Below are positions 1-9,091 of a DNA stretch of 60,855 bases, piece by piece. The position numbers were made by a program, and so were the translations under genes. Position 1 is the first letter of the stretch. Each line of letters starts with the position of its first letter. Under the pieces are notes generated by a model. That model did no database searches. It was not told the origin of the DNA and saw only the letters and a program-made list of their open reading frames with translations. Source of the stretch: Bacteriovoracaceae bacterium UBA7317 (GTDB taxonomy: Bacteria > Bdellovibrionota > Bacteriovoracia > Bacteriovoracales > Bacteriovoracaceae). The stretch spans positions 1 through 60,855 of the forward strand of contig DKQD01000062.1 in NCBI GenBank assembly GCA_002474345.1. The letters are read 5' to 3'.

Positions 1-1536
1 ATAAAAGGACGTCACGACATTGACATTGGAGGTAGGATTATCTCTATGGATGAAGTATAAGACCTTAGTTTGTTTTATTTTCGTTACCTCTTTAACCCTA
101 TTTTCAAACCATTCTTTAGAAATAGGCTGATCTTCTCTTTCCGGAAAAGCAAGAGATGAAAGGTTATATCCTCCAAGGAAAATAGTCCCATTGACTTTTA
201 AATTACCATCAACTTCCAGTTTCTCACTACCAGACTTTGGAATTCCAAATGATACACCGGGTTTTATTTGAAAAGAGTTTTCATTACCCATTTTAATTTT
301 TTCTCTTAAGCCTCTTGGCGAGACTGTTTCAAAATACCCTCCTCTTAAAAGGTAGAACTGGTCATCTTGATTTGTTTGGAAATCTGAAAAAAGTGAGAGA
401 GTTTCACTTTGTTCTTGAATATCAATGCCAATTTTTAGATCTAAATTTTTTCTTGCTTCTTTTTCACTTTCAGAATCTAATCCACCCCTTTTTAATGAAA
501 TCTTAGGTATCGAACTGAAGCTTCCGCCTTGTTCATCATTAATTAAAATATTTTTTGGGCTTCCTTTTAAAATTTTAATTCTTTTTATAGAGGCATCAGA
601 TTTAAAGTGTTTATCAGTAAGAGAAGATTTTAAAATATGATAAGTTTCAACGGCTCCTTCAGAAATTTTTGAAAGAGTAATCGATCCATTTTGTATTTTA
701 CTATTTGTAACAGAGTCGTTTTTAAGATTATTACCTGATATTGATCCAGTATTTATTTTGCTTGAATCAATGGCATTATTTTCAATATCTTTAACTTTAA
801 TTTCCAATATTTTAGGTTGCCACTTCTTTATGGATAAATTAAAGGATAAAATAGACTGGCAGTCATCATTACATTCGGCTTGATCCTTTTCTTCTTCTTT
901 GAGGGGAAGAGTATCAGAAAAATCAAGGAGTTTGGAGGTCTCTTTTTCTATTTGCTCGAAGCTATAATCACCTTTTTGAGGTAAAATGGTGCCCTCTCTT
1001 CCCATAAAATTGGAAACTTTACCTGTATTTTCTATTTTTTGCCATTTTTTACCGTCTGAAATGGCCCAGTCTCCTTCATACCAGTTCTCTTTTTTATCTC
1101 TATCTAAAACTGATGCTTTACCAGATTTTGTAACAATAAAGTAATGACCACGGGGAGGGGGATCTTCCAAACCTCCAGGTGACCTAGATTTTTCTATATT
1201 CCAATTACCCCTTAGTTTAAGTCCACTCAAAGGAGAAGATATCCATTTTTTATTGTAAAACTTAAGAAGATTTCCATCATTTATTTGAAACCCTGATAAG
1301 TTATCTTTTGATAAAGAATTATTCTTAATTTTTTCTATTGTAATAGAATTGTCAGTAAAGGATCTTCCATCTACGGAATTATTTCTAATATTGGGAATTA
1401 TGATTGAAAAATTATTTTGAGTGTAACAATCAATTGAAAATAAAAATAATATAATGAACGATATGGGGCACCTTAATCTTTTGATAAGATTAATAATTTT
1501 TAATTTATGAATAAATTGACTAATTTTAAGTCCCAT
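1..1536 (-). CDS. Phage-tail-fibre-like exported protein, partial (C-terminus beyond left edge)
   Basis: The frame is open from an ATG at 1536 to the window edge (512 codons visible), so the C-terminal part is missing. An N-terminal basic stretch and hydrophobic segment (about residues 20-36) end in SIDC, a poor lipobox because of Asp at -1; it may be an ordinary signal peptide. A module like that of the next gene follows (WYEGDWAISDG, then FMGREG and GDYSFEQI). About residues 245-312 form decapeptide repeats of the type [DN]xSIxxxKI. Then come a weak RGG segment and the neck-like SEKLEVDGN. The same module order occurs in the gene transcribed just before it (stop at 1542, 5-base gap), so the two are tandem paralogues in one operon. 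I see no strong Shine-Dalgarno. Function inferred: fibrous surface adhesin. The binding tip is not in the window. Confidence 0.72.
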   Translation of the reverse strand, partial: MGLKISQFIHKLKIINLIKRLRCPISFIILFLFSIDCYTQNNFSIIIPNIRNNSVDGRSFTDNSITIEKIKNNSLSKDNLSGFQINDGNLLKFYNKKWISSPLSGLKLRGNWNIEKSRSPGGLEDPPPRGHYFIVTKSGKASVLDRDKKENWYEGDWAISDGKKWQKIENTGKVSNFMGREGTILPQKGDYSFEQIEKETSKLLDFSDTLPLKEEEKDQAECNDDCQSILSFNLSIKKWQPKILEIKVKDIENNAIDSSKINTGSISGNNLKNDSVTNSKIQNGSITLSKISEGAVETYHILKSSLTDKHFKSDASIKRIKILKGSPKNILINDEQGGSFSSIPKISLKRGGLDSESEKEARKNLDLKIGIDIQEQSETLSLFSDFQTNQDDQFYLLRGGYFETVSPRGLREKIKMGNENSFQIKPGVSFGIPKSGSEKLEVDGNLKVNGTIFLGGYNLSSLAFPEREDQPISKEWFENRVKEVTKIKQTKVLYFIHRDNPTSNVNVVTSFY

Positions 1537-1541
1537 AAAAA

Positions 1542-3623
1542 TTAATTTAAATTACCTATTTTATTAACCGTATAATCAAAATATTCAAAAGATCTTTTAT
1601 CATCACTTTTATTAATAACTTTTATTAAGGCAAAATCATTTGATGAACTAATTTCAAAAATTGTTTCTGCTATAATTAGTGTATTTCCAAAAGTTTTTGA
1701 CTTGGCTAAAGTTTCCCAGCTGCTACTATCTTTTTTCTTAATCATAAGTTCTATCGAAGTCATTTTAGACGACTGAGAATTAGTACAGTTTGCCTTAAAA
1801 GAAAATTTATAAAGTCCTCTACCATTTACTTTTAAAACGTTATCTTTTCTTTCAATGAATTCATTAATATTTTTTGAACCCAATTTGTCTATTCCATTCA
1901 TTGGAAGATTCTTATCTTTTTGAACTTCTTTAGTTTCACTAATTTGATGGCTATAAAACAAATGACTTTGAATATTTCCGATTTGCTTTTCTGCCCAGCC
2001 TTTATTAACAGCGTCTGTATCTTTTTCTGGTGACCCCAGTCCTGTGATATTAAAAGAGTTCATGAAAAGATTTCCTCTAAGATTTATATTGCCATTAACC
2101 TCGAGTTTCTCACTTGGCATTGTGGTTCCGATTCCAATATTCCCATCTTGACTTATATAGAAGTCCTGAATATTTCCAAGGTTTAATATATTTCTGATTT
2201 CGGAAGCCTCTTTAAGGACAATTTTTGAACCATCGCTTCCGATGAGAGTATTTTCTTTAAGTTGAAGTTTAGATATCTCTGTAAGCCGGTCACTGTACTT
2301 TTGAACATCTCTTCCAGGCCTTAAACCTAAGTTGCTTTGGGCAGCACTAATTGAACTTGCCCCTGTTCCCCCTCTTTCAATATCTAAAACCTCTATCGAA
2401 CTTATATTTCCTGATTCATCATTGATTAAAATATGGCCAGGACTTGAGGGGTCACTTTCTAATTTAGACCTTTTGATATTTGCACCATCGTTAATATCTT
2501 CATCAATGATTGATCCATCAGCAATCTTTTCAGATGAAACGGAATTATTAGCAAGTTTTTCATTTGTAATAGACTCATCTAAGATTTTATTCCCACTTAT
2601 TGATAAATCGCTCATTTTTTCTGTAGATATAGCGTTATTTTGAATCTTATCATTGGTAATTGAGTTGTCTTTAATATCTTCATTTTTAATTTTTAAGTCG
2701 GACGGAAGCCATTTTTCTTCATCTTGGTTCCATGTGAGAACTTGCCCATCAGCAGGGATGACGTCTCCTACATCACCAAGGTCAGATATTCTAGAGTTTT
2801 CCTTATTTATTTGGTCCCAACTATAATCCCCGTAAGTTGCCTCTATTGAGCCATCCCTACCAAAAACACTTGTTATTTTTCCAGAATTATTTATTCTTTT
2901 CCAATTATCTCCATCGCTAATTATCCAGTCACCTTCATACCAACTTTCATTTGCTTTAATTATATTTGAGATACCGGATTTACTAACAATAAAGAAATCT
3001 CCAACTTGTCCAATTTCTTTATCTTCTGAAGGTGAATCTGGATTATTCTCAACATTCCATACGCCTCTAAATTGAATACTATTTAGGGGCGTTGGTTCCC
3101 AAGTTTTATTTTTACTATCCCACCTTAAGTAATCTCCGTCTTTGGCGCCCATGCTGGATAACTTAGAGGAATTTATTGACCCTTTTTTTAATTTTTCTCC
3201 ATTAATACTTCCATCTATTATTTTTTCATTTGATATACTATTCTCTGGAAACCTTATTGATACTAAAAAAGGTGTTTGGCCATATGAATTCTCAATAAGA
3301 AAGATATAGGTCAGTCCTCCAGTTAAAAGTTCTAAAAAACCTTTGGGAGAAGCCTCAACTTCATAAGGGTCTGTTTTATTTATATTAAGTTTATGATCTA
3401 AGTTATTCCCTGTTATTTTAATTGATTTAACTCCAATGAGGTTTTTTCCAGAAATTAAAAAACGATCATTTTTAAATAGAATTGATGAGACTTGTGGAAG
3501 TCCTTTATCTCTTCGTTCTTCGTCCGACTTACTAAAAATAAGCTGCACTTTTTCCTTTTTAAGAGGGAGACATGAGCTTATAGATAAGAATGTAATTAAA
3601 AGAATAATTTTTTTTCTAATCAT
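1542..3623 (-). CDS. Phage-tail-fibre-like lipoprotein with C1q/TNF-like tip
   Basis: 693 residues. Lipoprotein signal with lipobox ISSC (Cys18). Order seen: IPT/TIG-like beta domain (about 48-125); short decapeptide repeats (127-157); a tail-fibre linker module (WYEGDWIISDG, VFGRDGSIEA, GDYSWDQI; about 185-300); seven near-perfect 10-residue repeats of the form IxxxSITNEK (about 312-385); a GGTGASSISAAQSNLGL segment (about 415-435); GIGTTMPSEKLEVNGNI (about 495-508); NITGLGSPEKDTDAVNKGW; and a C-terminal beta domain (about 555-693) with GLYKFSFKANC, resembling C1q/TNF jelly rolls. These modules are typical of trimeric phage tail fibres. The layout recalls the chimeric mosaic adhesive trimeric fibres of Bdellovibrio, but here with a lipid anchor. 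Role in prey or surface binding is inferred. A sigma-28-like promoter lies upstream, and the region is visibly more AT-rich than the hem genes. Confidence 0.82.
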   Translation of the reverse strand: MIRKKIILLITFLSISSCLPLKKEKVQLIFSKSDEERRDKGLPQVSSILFKNDRFLISGKNLIGVKSIKITGNNLDHKLNINKTDPYEVEASPKGFLELLTGGLTYIFLIENSYGQTPFLVSIRFPENSISNEKIIDGSINGEKLKKGSINSSKLSSMGAKDGDYLRWDSKNKTWEPTPLNSIQFRGVWNVENNPDSPSEDKEIGQVGDFFIVSKSGISNIIKANESWYEGDWIISDGDNWKRINNSGKITSVFGRDGSIEATYGDYSWDQINKENSRISDLGDVGDVIPADGQVLTWNQDEEKWLPSDLKIKNEDIKDNSITNDKIQNNAISTEKMSDLSISGNKILDESITNEKLANNSVSSEKIADGSIIDEDINDGANIKRSKLESDPSSPGHILINDESGNISSIEVLDIERGGTGASSISAAQSNLGLRPGRDVQKYSDRLTEISKLQLKENTLIGSDGSKIVLKEASEIRNILNLGNIQDFYISQDGNIGIGTTMPSEKLEVNGNINLRGNLFMNSFNITGLGSPEKDTDAVNKGWAEKQIGNIQSHLFYSHQISETKEVQKDKNLPMNGIDKLGSKNINEFIERKDNVLKVNGRGLYKFSFKANCTNSQSSKMTSIELMIKKKDSSSWETLAKSKTFGNTLIIAETIFEISSSNDFALIKVINKSDDKRSFEYFDYTVNKIGNLN

Positions 3624-3660
3624 GTTTTTTACCCAAAAATGAGATAGGTTTCTATGATCA

Positions 3661-3687
3661 TTATCGGCAAATAGAGGGAGTACTTGA
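3661..3687 (-). promoter_or_regulatory. Candidate sigma-28 (FliA)-type promoter for the fibre-like operon
   Basis: Read on the minus strand: TCAAGTAC, 11 bases, GCCGATAA. The -10 matches the FliA consensus GCCGATAA in all eight positions and the -35 matches TAAAGTTT in five of eight, with the consensus spacer. It lies 38 bases before the ATG at 3623. A sigma-70-like TTGACA lies further upstream but has no good -10 at normal spacing. Confidence 0.5.
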
Positions 3688-3737
3688 GTATGAAGCTTGG
3701 TTTTTTTGTCAATAAAAAATGAGGAGGGGGATTTTCT

Positions 3738-5066
3738 TTAGATGTAAGAAGCTTTGTGATGGTCTAGGGTTTGATAAATATTTTTTAAATAGTCTTTTCC
3801 CTTTTTAGTAACTTTAAAGGAATTTAATGAGCCTTCGAGTATTTCATCTTTTTGAAATGAGTGAAACCAATTTTCGATGGAGGGTAAGTCTTTTATAAGG
3901 GATTTGGGTAATTTACAGTTGTGTCCAGCTATAAGATCTTCATAAATATTTTGAGTGATATTTTCTTTATTCGATTGCTTATGATTTCTCCATATCGCAA
4001 AGCTTTTTTTATCAATTTCAAAAATGTATTTTTCTAAGATCCTTTCATTTTGAAAGTATACATCATTGACTTGGCTCATAGCTGAAACACCAAGACCAAG
4101 GAGAAAATTGCTCTTACCAGAATAAATACCCATCATATTTCTTTTTAATGACTTCTCCTCAAATGCCTTACCAAGACGACCTTCAGGTTTTATAAAAAAG
4201 CCCATCCCAGGATGGTAATAATTTTTACTCTCAAGAAGCTGTTTTCCTTTTAAGTAAAGGGCAAATTTATCTTCTAGGCCAGGGGGGGAGAAGTTGCCAA
4301 AAGCTTTTTGTCCTTTCTTTTGCCATGGTACATTGGCAAGAGAGTAGAACGCAATTAAGTCAGGAGATAATTCAAGCAAATATTCGAAAGTTTTTTCCAA
4401 GCTACTAACGCTTTGAAAAGGGAGTCCATAGATGAGATCAAAGGCAATTTCCTCGAAATCTAGATCTTTTGCTAAATCGACAACTTTCACTAATTTTTCT
4501 TTGGATTGTTTACGGTTAACGTTTTCCAAAACATCAATGTCTAAATCTTGAACGCCAATGGATATCCTTTTTATCCCATACTTTTTAAATAACTTTAGTT
4601 TTTCCAGAGTTACAAAGCGCGGGTCAATTTCAACTGTTCCCTCTTTCAGTTTTTGAGGGCCATTTGGAAAAAGAAAAGAAAAGAGTTTTGCTAAGGATTT
4701 TTCTGATAGGAAAGTTGGAGTTCCTCCTCCTAAGTAAACGGATGATATTTTAGGTTCTTGATCTGTTATGTTCTCTTTGAAAAAATTCCACTCTTTTTCA
4801 AGAGAGTCGACATAGGAGATGCCCTCTTTGTGATTCTTTGTAATTTTTATATTACATCCACAAAAAGTACAAAGGCTTTCACAAAAAGGAATGTGGATAT
4901 AGAGGTCAATGCCTTGTTTGGGATTATAAGATTTTTGCAAGTGGGATATGAGACCATTTTGTGAAACTGAGTTTTTCCAATAGCTCACCGAAGGAAAGTA
5001 ACTGTACCGACTTCCAGGGCTATGGTATTTAAGCATTAAATCTATCTCAGATTTTATCAGTTTCAT
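3738..5066 (-). CDS. hemN: Oxygen-independent coproporphyrinogen III oxidase (radical SAM)
   Basis: 442 residues, slightly shorter than Escherichia coli HemN. It converts coproporphyrinogen III to protoporphyrinogen IX anaerobically using a 4Fe-4S cluster and S-adenosylmethionine in the cytoplasm. Seen: the N-terminal RYSYFPS motif, radical-SAM CX3CX2C at Cys62, Cys66 and Cys69 followed by Cys71 (the HemN pattern), the GGGTPTFLS glycine motif near residue 112, and a C-terminal winged-helix-like region. It is the last gene of the hem operon, 15 bases after hemE, with no strong Shine-Dalgarno, so translation may depend on hemE. The extra Cys71 and N-terminal motif favour true HemN over HemW. 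Confidence 0.93.
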   Translation of the reverse strand: MKLIKSEIDLMLKYHSPGSRYSYFPSVSYWKNSVSQNGLISHLQKSYNPKQGIDLYIHIPFCESLCTFCGCNIKITKNHKEGISYVDSLEKEWNFFKENITDQEPKISSVYLGGGTPTFLSEKSLAKLFSFLFPNGPQKLKEGTVEIDPRFVTLEKLKLFKKYGIKRISIGVQDLDIDVLENVNRKQSKEKLVKVVDLAKDLDFEEIAFDLIYGLPFQSVSSLEKTFEYLLELSPDLIAFYSLANVPWQKKGQKAFGNFSPPGLEDKFALYLKGKQLLESKNYYHPGMGFFIKPEGRLGKAFEEKSLKRNMMGIYSGKSNFLLGLGVSAMSQVNDVYFQNERILEKYIFEIDKKSFAIWRNHKQSNKENITQNIYEDLIAGHNCKLPKSLIKDLPSIENWFHSFQKDEILEGSLNSFKVTKKGKDYLKNIYQTLDHHKASYI

Positions 5067-5081
5067 AAATTGTGTTTTGCT

Positions 5082-6128
5082 CTAGTAGTTAAAATTCTCG
5101 TGAATATAGCTGACAAGTTTTTTAACATTATCTTGTGGAGTCGTTCTAAGAACGCCATGGCCAAGACCACATATCCATTTGTCTAGGTTAATATTTGGCG
5201 TATCGATTAATTTGTTCCAATAATTTGAAGCGTATTTTTCAAGCTGTTCCCAGGGTAAATGCAAGTAAGATGGGTCTATATTTCCTTGAATGAAGTAATC
5301 ATTTCCGAGTTCTTTTAGAGCAACTTCAATTGAATGCCTCCAATCAATACCTAAAACGTCAATGTTGTCATCTTCCAGAGCCTTAAGGTAGTTAAGGTGA
5401 GTTAATTTAGAATAATAGATTATTTTTTTGTTTGGATATTTGGCTTTAAAGTTACCCGTTAATTTCTTAATCCTTGGGATAATAAATTGTTTAAAGTCAT
5501 CTAAGGTTAGTTCTCCAACGGCAGTATCAAAGAGGCAGAGAGCATCCGCTCCTCCTTCTGCTTGGATTTCCATATTTTTCTCAAGCTCTGGGAGTAAGAT
5601 GTCCATAAACTTGTCAAAACGACCATCGTAAAAGCCAAGCTTTGAGTAGGTTAGGTTCCCTGCGTGGGAACCTTCTGTTGCATAAGTATATAGAGTGAAG
5701 GGGGCACCGACAAAACCGAGCAACGTCTTTTGAGGAGGAAGAGCTTTTTTAAGTAAGCCTAAAGCATCTCCTTGAAATTTATAGAATTCTTCTGACTTTT
5801 GAATAACCTTTAGATTTTTTAAAGAGTCAAGAGAGTCCATTTTCCACTCAAGTGTTGGTGGTCCAGTGTGATAACTTAGCCCCATGTTTAATTGTTCAAG
5901 GGGGAAAAGAAGGTCTGAAAATAAAATAGCAGCATCAAAATTGAAGTCATCAATAGGTCCCATTGTTATCTCGAGGGCCAATTTAGGATTTTTACACATT
6001 GTCATGAAATCAGAGTCTTTTTTGATTCCCTGGTAATGGCTGTGGTAACGACCTGCTTGCCTCATAAACCATACAGGGACTTTTGTTTTTCCTTCATTTG
6101 TCTTTTCTCTATTTTCAAATAAAATCAT
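5082..6128 (-). CDS. hemE: Uroporphyrinogen decarboxylase
   Basis: 348 residues, normal family length. It removes four acetate carboxyls from uroporphyrinogen III to give coproporphyrinogen III. Seen: PVWFMRQAGRYH near the N-terminus (substrate-binding Arg in MRQAGR), the AAILFSDLL segment carrying the catalytic Asp, GFVGAPFTL, and the C-terminal GLGHGVLRTTPQDNVKKLV signature. Its ATG directly follows the stop of the response-regulator gene, so the two are translationally close-coupled. It supplies the substrate of the adjacent hemN. Confidence 0.95.
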   Translation of the reverse strand: MILFENREKTNEGKTKVPVWFMRQAGRYHSHYQGIKKDSDFMTMCKNPKLALEITMGPIDDFNFDAAILFSDLLFPLEQLNMGLSYHTGPPTLEWKMDSLDSLKNLKVIQKSEEFYKFQGDALGLLKKALPPQKTLLGFVGAPFTLYTYATEGSHAGNLTYSKLGFYDGRFDKFMDILLPELEKNMEIQAEGGADALCLFDTAVGELTLDDFKQFIIPRIKKLTGNFKAKYPNKKIIYYSKLTHLNYLKALEDDNIDVLGIDWRHSIEVALKELGNDYFIQGNIDPSYLHLPWEQLEKYASNYWNKLIDTPNINLDKWICGLGHGVLRTTPQDNVKKLVSYIHENFNY

Positions 6129-6890
6129 CTATTTTTCCTCGTTAGTTTTTTCGTTTTTGAGGGACAACATATAACCAATGCCTCTAACACTTTTAATTTC
6201 AGCTATTTTATTTGTGCTTGGATGTGGCGAGTTGTCGGAATCAAAAAGTTTTCTTAGTTTTACGATGTAATTATCGACAGTTCTATTGGATGGAAAATGA
6301 TTGCTTCCCCAAATCTTCTCAATCATGGTCTCTCGGGTGACAGCTTTATTTTGATTTTTATAAAGAAGCTCGAGAATCCGGCATTCTTTTTGTGAAAGAG
6401 TCGTAGATTGACCGTCTAACGCTTCGATTTCAAACCGGTCCGCAAAAAGTGTCATCGCTCCAATTTGAATAGGTTCAGAAGAGTTTAGATCATTCGAAAT
6501 ATTTTCTTGTGTTTCTAAAATCCTTTTAAGTCTGATTACAATTTCTTTAAGTGCGAAAGGTTTTGTAATATAATCTCTAGCACCAATTTCTAAACCTTCA
6601 ACTTTTATATCCGGGTCATTTTGCGCTGATAGAAAAAGGAGGACAAAGTCTTCTCTTTCAAGTCTTAGTTTTTTTGCTAAATCAAGTCCATTGGTATCAG
6701 GTAACCCTATATCCATTAGAACGATGCGAGGCTTTTCTTTTTTAAAGACTTGATAAGCATCTCTACCATTAGTTGCTAAAAAGCATGCATAACCGATACT
6801 TCTTAGGTATTCAGAAAGGGTCACTCCAAGATTCTTTTCATCTTCAACAATAAGGATAGGGAGGCCAGGGCCAGCTTCTAAATGATTCAT
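6129..6890 (-). CDS. OmpR/PhoB-family response regulator inside the hem operon
   Basis: 253 residues. Receiver domain (about 12-125) with acidic Glu16/Asp17, phosphoacceptor Asp60 in LMDIGLP, a switch Ser in FLSAQ and Lys110 in TKPF. A C-terminal winged helix (about 140-245) has the KECRILELLYKNQNKAVTRE and VRGIGYML features of the OmpR family. The ATG overlaps the kinase gene by 4 bases and the stop abuts hemE, so it is made with its kinase and with haem enzymes. Targets are unknown; control of tetrapyrrole synthesis, respiration or iron is inferred only from position. Confidence 0.92.
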   Translation of the reverse strand: MNHLEAGPGLPILIVEDEKNLGVTLSEYLRSIGYACFLATNGRDAYQVFKKEKPRIVLMDIGLPDTNGLDLAKKLRLEREDFVLLFLSAQNDPDIKVEGLEIGARDYITKPFALKEIVIRLKRILETQENISNDLNSSEPIQIGAMTLFADRFEIEALDGQSTTLSQKECRILELLYKNQNKAVTRETMIEKIWGSNHFPSNRTVDNYIVKLRKLFDSDNSPHPSTNKIAEIKSVRGIGYMLSLKNEKTNEEK

Positions 6891-7783
6891 ATAAGGGCCC
6901 TCTTTTTATTAAATGAGTCTCCTCTTTTGAAAGAGAGTTGGAAAGATAACTGAGGTCCCAATTTGAAGAAGACTTGGCCATTCATCTTCTTTATAAGCTT
7001 CTTTATAAGGTATAGGCCAATCCCAGACCCTTTCGGAGAATTATGTTTGTAAAAAAGGGTGCCCAGTTTTTGAGGGTCACCTCTAAAGATACCTTGGTCT
7101 GAGTACTCAATAAGGATTGTATCTGAAGCCTTTTCTGAAATGTCGATCGTGATAAGTTCATTTGGGGAATGATTTTTCGAGTTCTCTAGAAGGTTTCTAA
7201 AAATCAACTCTAAAGCAAAAGGGTCTGCTAGAACCTGAATATTCTTTTTAATCGATCTAATCTGAAAGTCTTGTTCACCTAAACTCCATTTACTTAATGT
7301 TTCTTTAATAAATGAATGAATTTCGAGACTAGATGGATTGAGGTTTCCTCCCTGCTCCATTCTTGAAAGCTGAAGGATTTTATCCATCTGTGTTTCAAGA
7401 TTTTTAGTGTCTTCAATCATCCTTTCAGATAGGCTGTGAAGTTGTTTGTTTTTTGATGATTCAAGAAGATTACTAATGACATCTGCTTGAAGTCTTATAC
7501 TCGCTAATGGCGTTTTTAATTCATGAGTAAGAGAGGAGAAAAATGCTTGAACATCTCGAGTTTTTTTCTGATCTTTTAAATAATAAGCAAAAATAATGGC
7601 CGAAATTAAAGATATTAAAATTAAAAAAGTGGCACCCTCCCAGGCTACCATGGATATAAAGTTTTCTTTGGTATTAATACTCTTAAGGTTTACCAAAAGG
7701 TAAAACCACCAAGTTGCTATCCCAAGAAGAACTAGTGCCAGAAGGGCAAAAAGAATAATGAGTAATTTATTATTCTTTTTCAA
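6887..7783 (-). CDS. Membrane sensor histidine kinase inside the hem operon
   Basis: 298 residues, short for a sensor kinase. Two transmembrane helices (about 8-31 and 47-68) enclose an outside loop of only about 15 residues, so there is no room for a periplasmic ligand domain and sensing is probably within the membrane. HisKA has SLTHELKTPLAS with phosphoacceptor His87. HATPase_c shows the N box FRNLLENSKNHSP, a G1-like YSDQG and GSGIGLYLIKKL. It overlaps hemL upstream and its regulator downstream by 4 bases each, indicating translational coupling. There is no HAMP domain. Confidence 0.92.
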   Translation of the reverse strand: MKKNNKLLIILFALLALVLLGIATWWFYLLVNLKSINTKENFISMVAWEGATFLILISLISAIIFAYYLKDQKKTRDVQAFFSSLTHELKTPLASIRLQADVISNLLESSKNKQLHSLSERMIEDTKNLETQMDKILQLSRMEQGGNLNPSSLEIHSFIKETLSKWSLGEQDFQIRSIKKNIQVLADPFALELIFRNLLENSKNHSPNELITIDISEKASDTILIEYSDQGIFRGDPQKLGTLFYKHNSPKGSGIGLYLIKKLIKKMNGQVFFKLGPQLSFQLSFKRGDSFNKKRALI

Positions 7784-9051
7784 TTATAAAGCCTCCTCTC
7801 TAGGTCTTTAAGAACCTCTGAATCGTGGGCCAAGCTCACAAAACCTATTTCATAAGCATTTGGAGAGAGATAAATACCTTTCTCTAAAAGTGTCTCAAAG
7901 AGAGGAAGAAACTCTTGTGTTAGGTTCTGCGGAATATCGTCTATTGATTTGAGGTTTGAGTTATTGGGAGCAAACCAGAAAAGAGACTTGTATCTGATTA
8001 TTTTATAATGAGAAAATTTACCATTTTCATAACTTTTAAACCAATCGTTAAAAAGCTCTTCAATTTTTAGGGCATTATCATCAACTTTTTTGTAAGTAGC
8101 TTCGTCTAATTGTTGAAGGGTTGATAAGCCTCCTACCATGGCAAGAGGATTAGCACTCAATGTTCCTGCTTGGTAGACATCACCTACGGGAGCAAGAGTT
8201 TCCATAACAGACTTAGTCGCAGCGATGGCGCCTACAGGAAGGCCTCCCCCTATAACTTTTCCATAAGTCACAATATCAGGTGTGATGTCTAAATCATGGG
8301 CCATACCAGAGAAGTTAACTCTGAAACCAGAAATAACTTCATCAAAAATAAGAAGGCTTCCATTTGCTTTACAAAGACTGTTTATTTTTTTGAGGAAGTC
8401 AGGGTTTTGTATAAGAAGGCCATTATTCGCTGGTAGCGGTTCAATAATGACTCCTGCAATCGATTCACCGTGAACGTCAAAACACTCTTGAAGTGCTTTT
8501 TCATCATTTAAATCTAAAATAAGCGTATCTTCGGCTACATTTTTTGGGATACCCTTTGAGCTTGCTGTCGATGTGCCCGCTAACCCAGAGCCGGCTTTAA
8601 TTAACATTGAGTCAACATGACCATGATAACAACCATTAAATTTAAGAAGTTTATCTCTCCCCGTTTTTCCTCTTGCCAGCCGGAGGGCCGTCATAACGGC
8701 TTCTGTACCGGAGTTCACGAAACGTATTTGATCTAAAAAAGGAATCCTACTTAAAATATACTCTGCAAGTTCTAGCGAATAAGGTTCACATGCACCATAG
8801 GACCAACCTTTTTTGAGCGCCTGTTGGAGGCTTTTTTCTACCTTACTATTTTTGTGCCCTAAAATTAAAGGACCAAAGCTCATGCAAAAATCGATATATG
8901 ATTTTCCTTCAGTATCTTGTATATAAGCACCTTCTGCTTTTTCCATAAAGCGCGGAGTTGACTCGAGTCCCTTAAAGCTTCTCACTGGAGAATGGACTCC
9001 TCCCGGAACCAATTGTTTTGATCGTTCAAAAAGATTTTTTTGATTTTCCAT
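7780..9051 (-). CDS. hemL: Glutamate-1-semialdehyde 2,1-aminomutase
   Basis: 423 residues, class III aminotransferase fold using PLP. It converts glutamate-1-semialdehyde to 5-aminolevulinate, the second step of the C5 pathway begun by HemA in the same operon. Seen: PGGVHSPVRSF at the N-terminus, FVNSGTEAVMTALRLAR, FNGCYHGH, FDEVISGFRV and the PLP lysine Lys265 in TYGKVIGGGLPVGA. The start lies 40 bases after hemC and the 3' end overlaps the sensor-kinase start by 4 bases. Confidence 0.96.
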   Translation of the reverse strand: MENQKNLFERSKQLVPGGVHSPVRSFKGLESTPRFMEKAEGAYIQDTEGKSYIDFCMSFGPLILGHKNSKVEKSLQQALKKGWSYGACEPYSLELAEYILSRIPFLDQIRFVNSGTEAVMTALRLARGKTGRDKLLKFNGCYHGHVDSMLIKAGSGLAGTSTASSKGIPKNVAEDTLILDLNDEKALQECFDVHGESIAGVIIEPLPANNGLLIQNPDFLKKINSLCKANGSLLIFDEVISGFRVNFSGMAHDLDITPDIVTYGKVIGGGLPVGAIAATKSVMETLAPVGDVYQAGTLSANPLAMVGGLSTLQQLDEATYKKVDDNALKIEELFNDWFKSYENGKFSHYKIIRYKSLFWFAPNNSNLKSIDDIPQNLTQEFLPLFETLLEKGIYLSPNAYEIGFVSLAHDSEVLKDLERRLYN

Positions 9052-9091
9052 AGGGCAGTTCCTTTTATCTTTGCATCGTCATTTAAAATTA

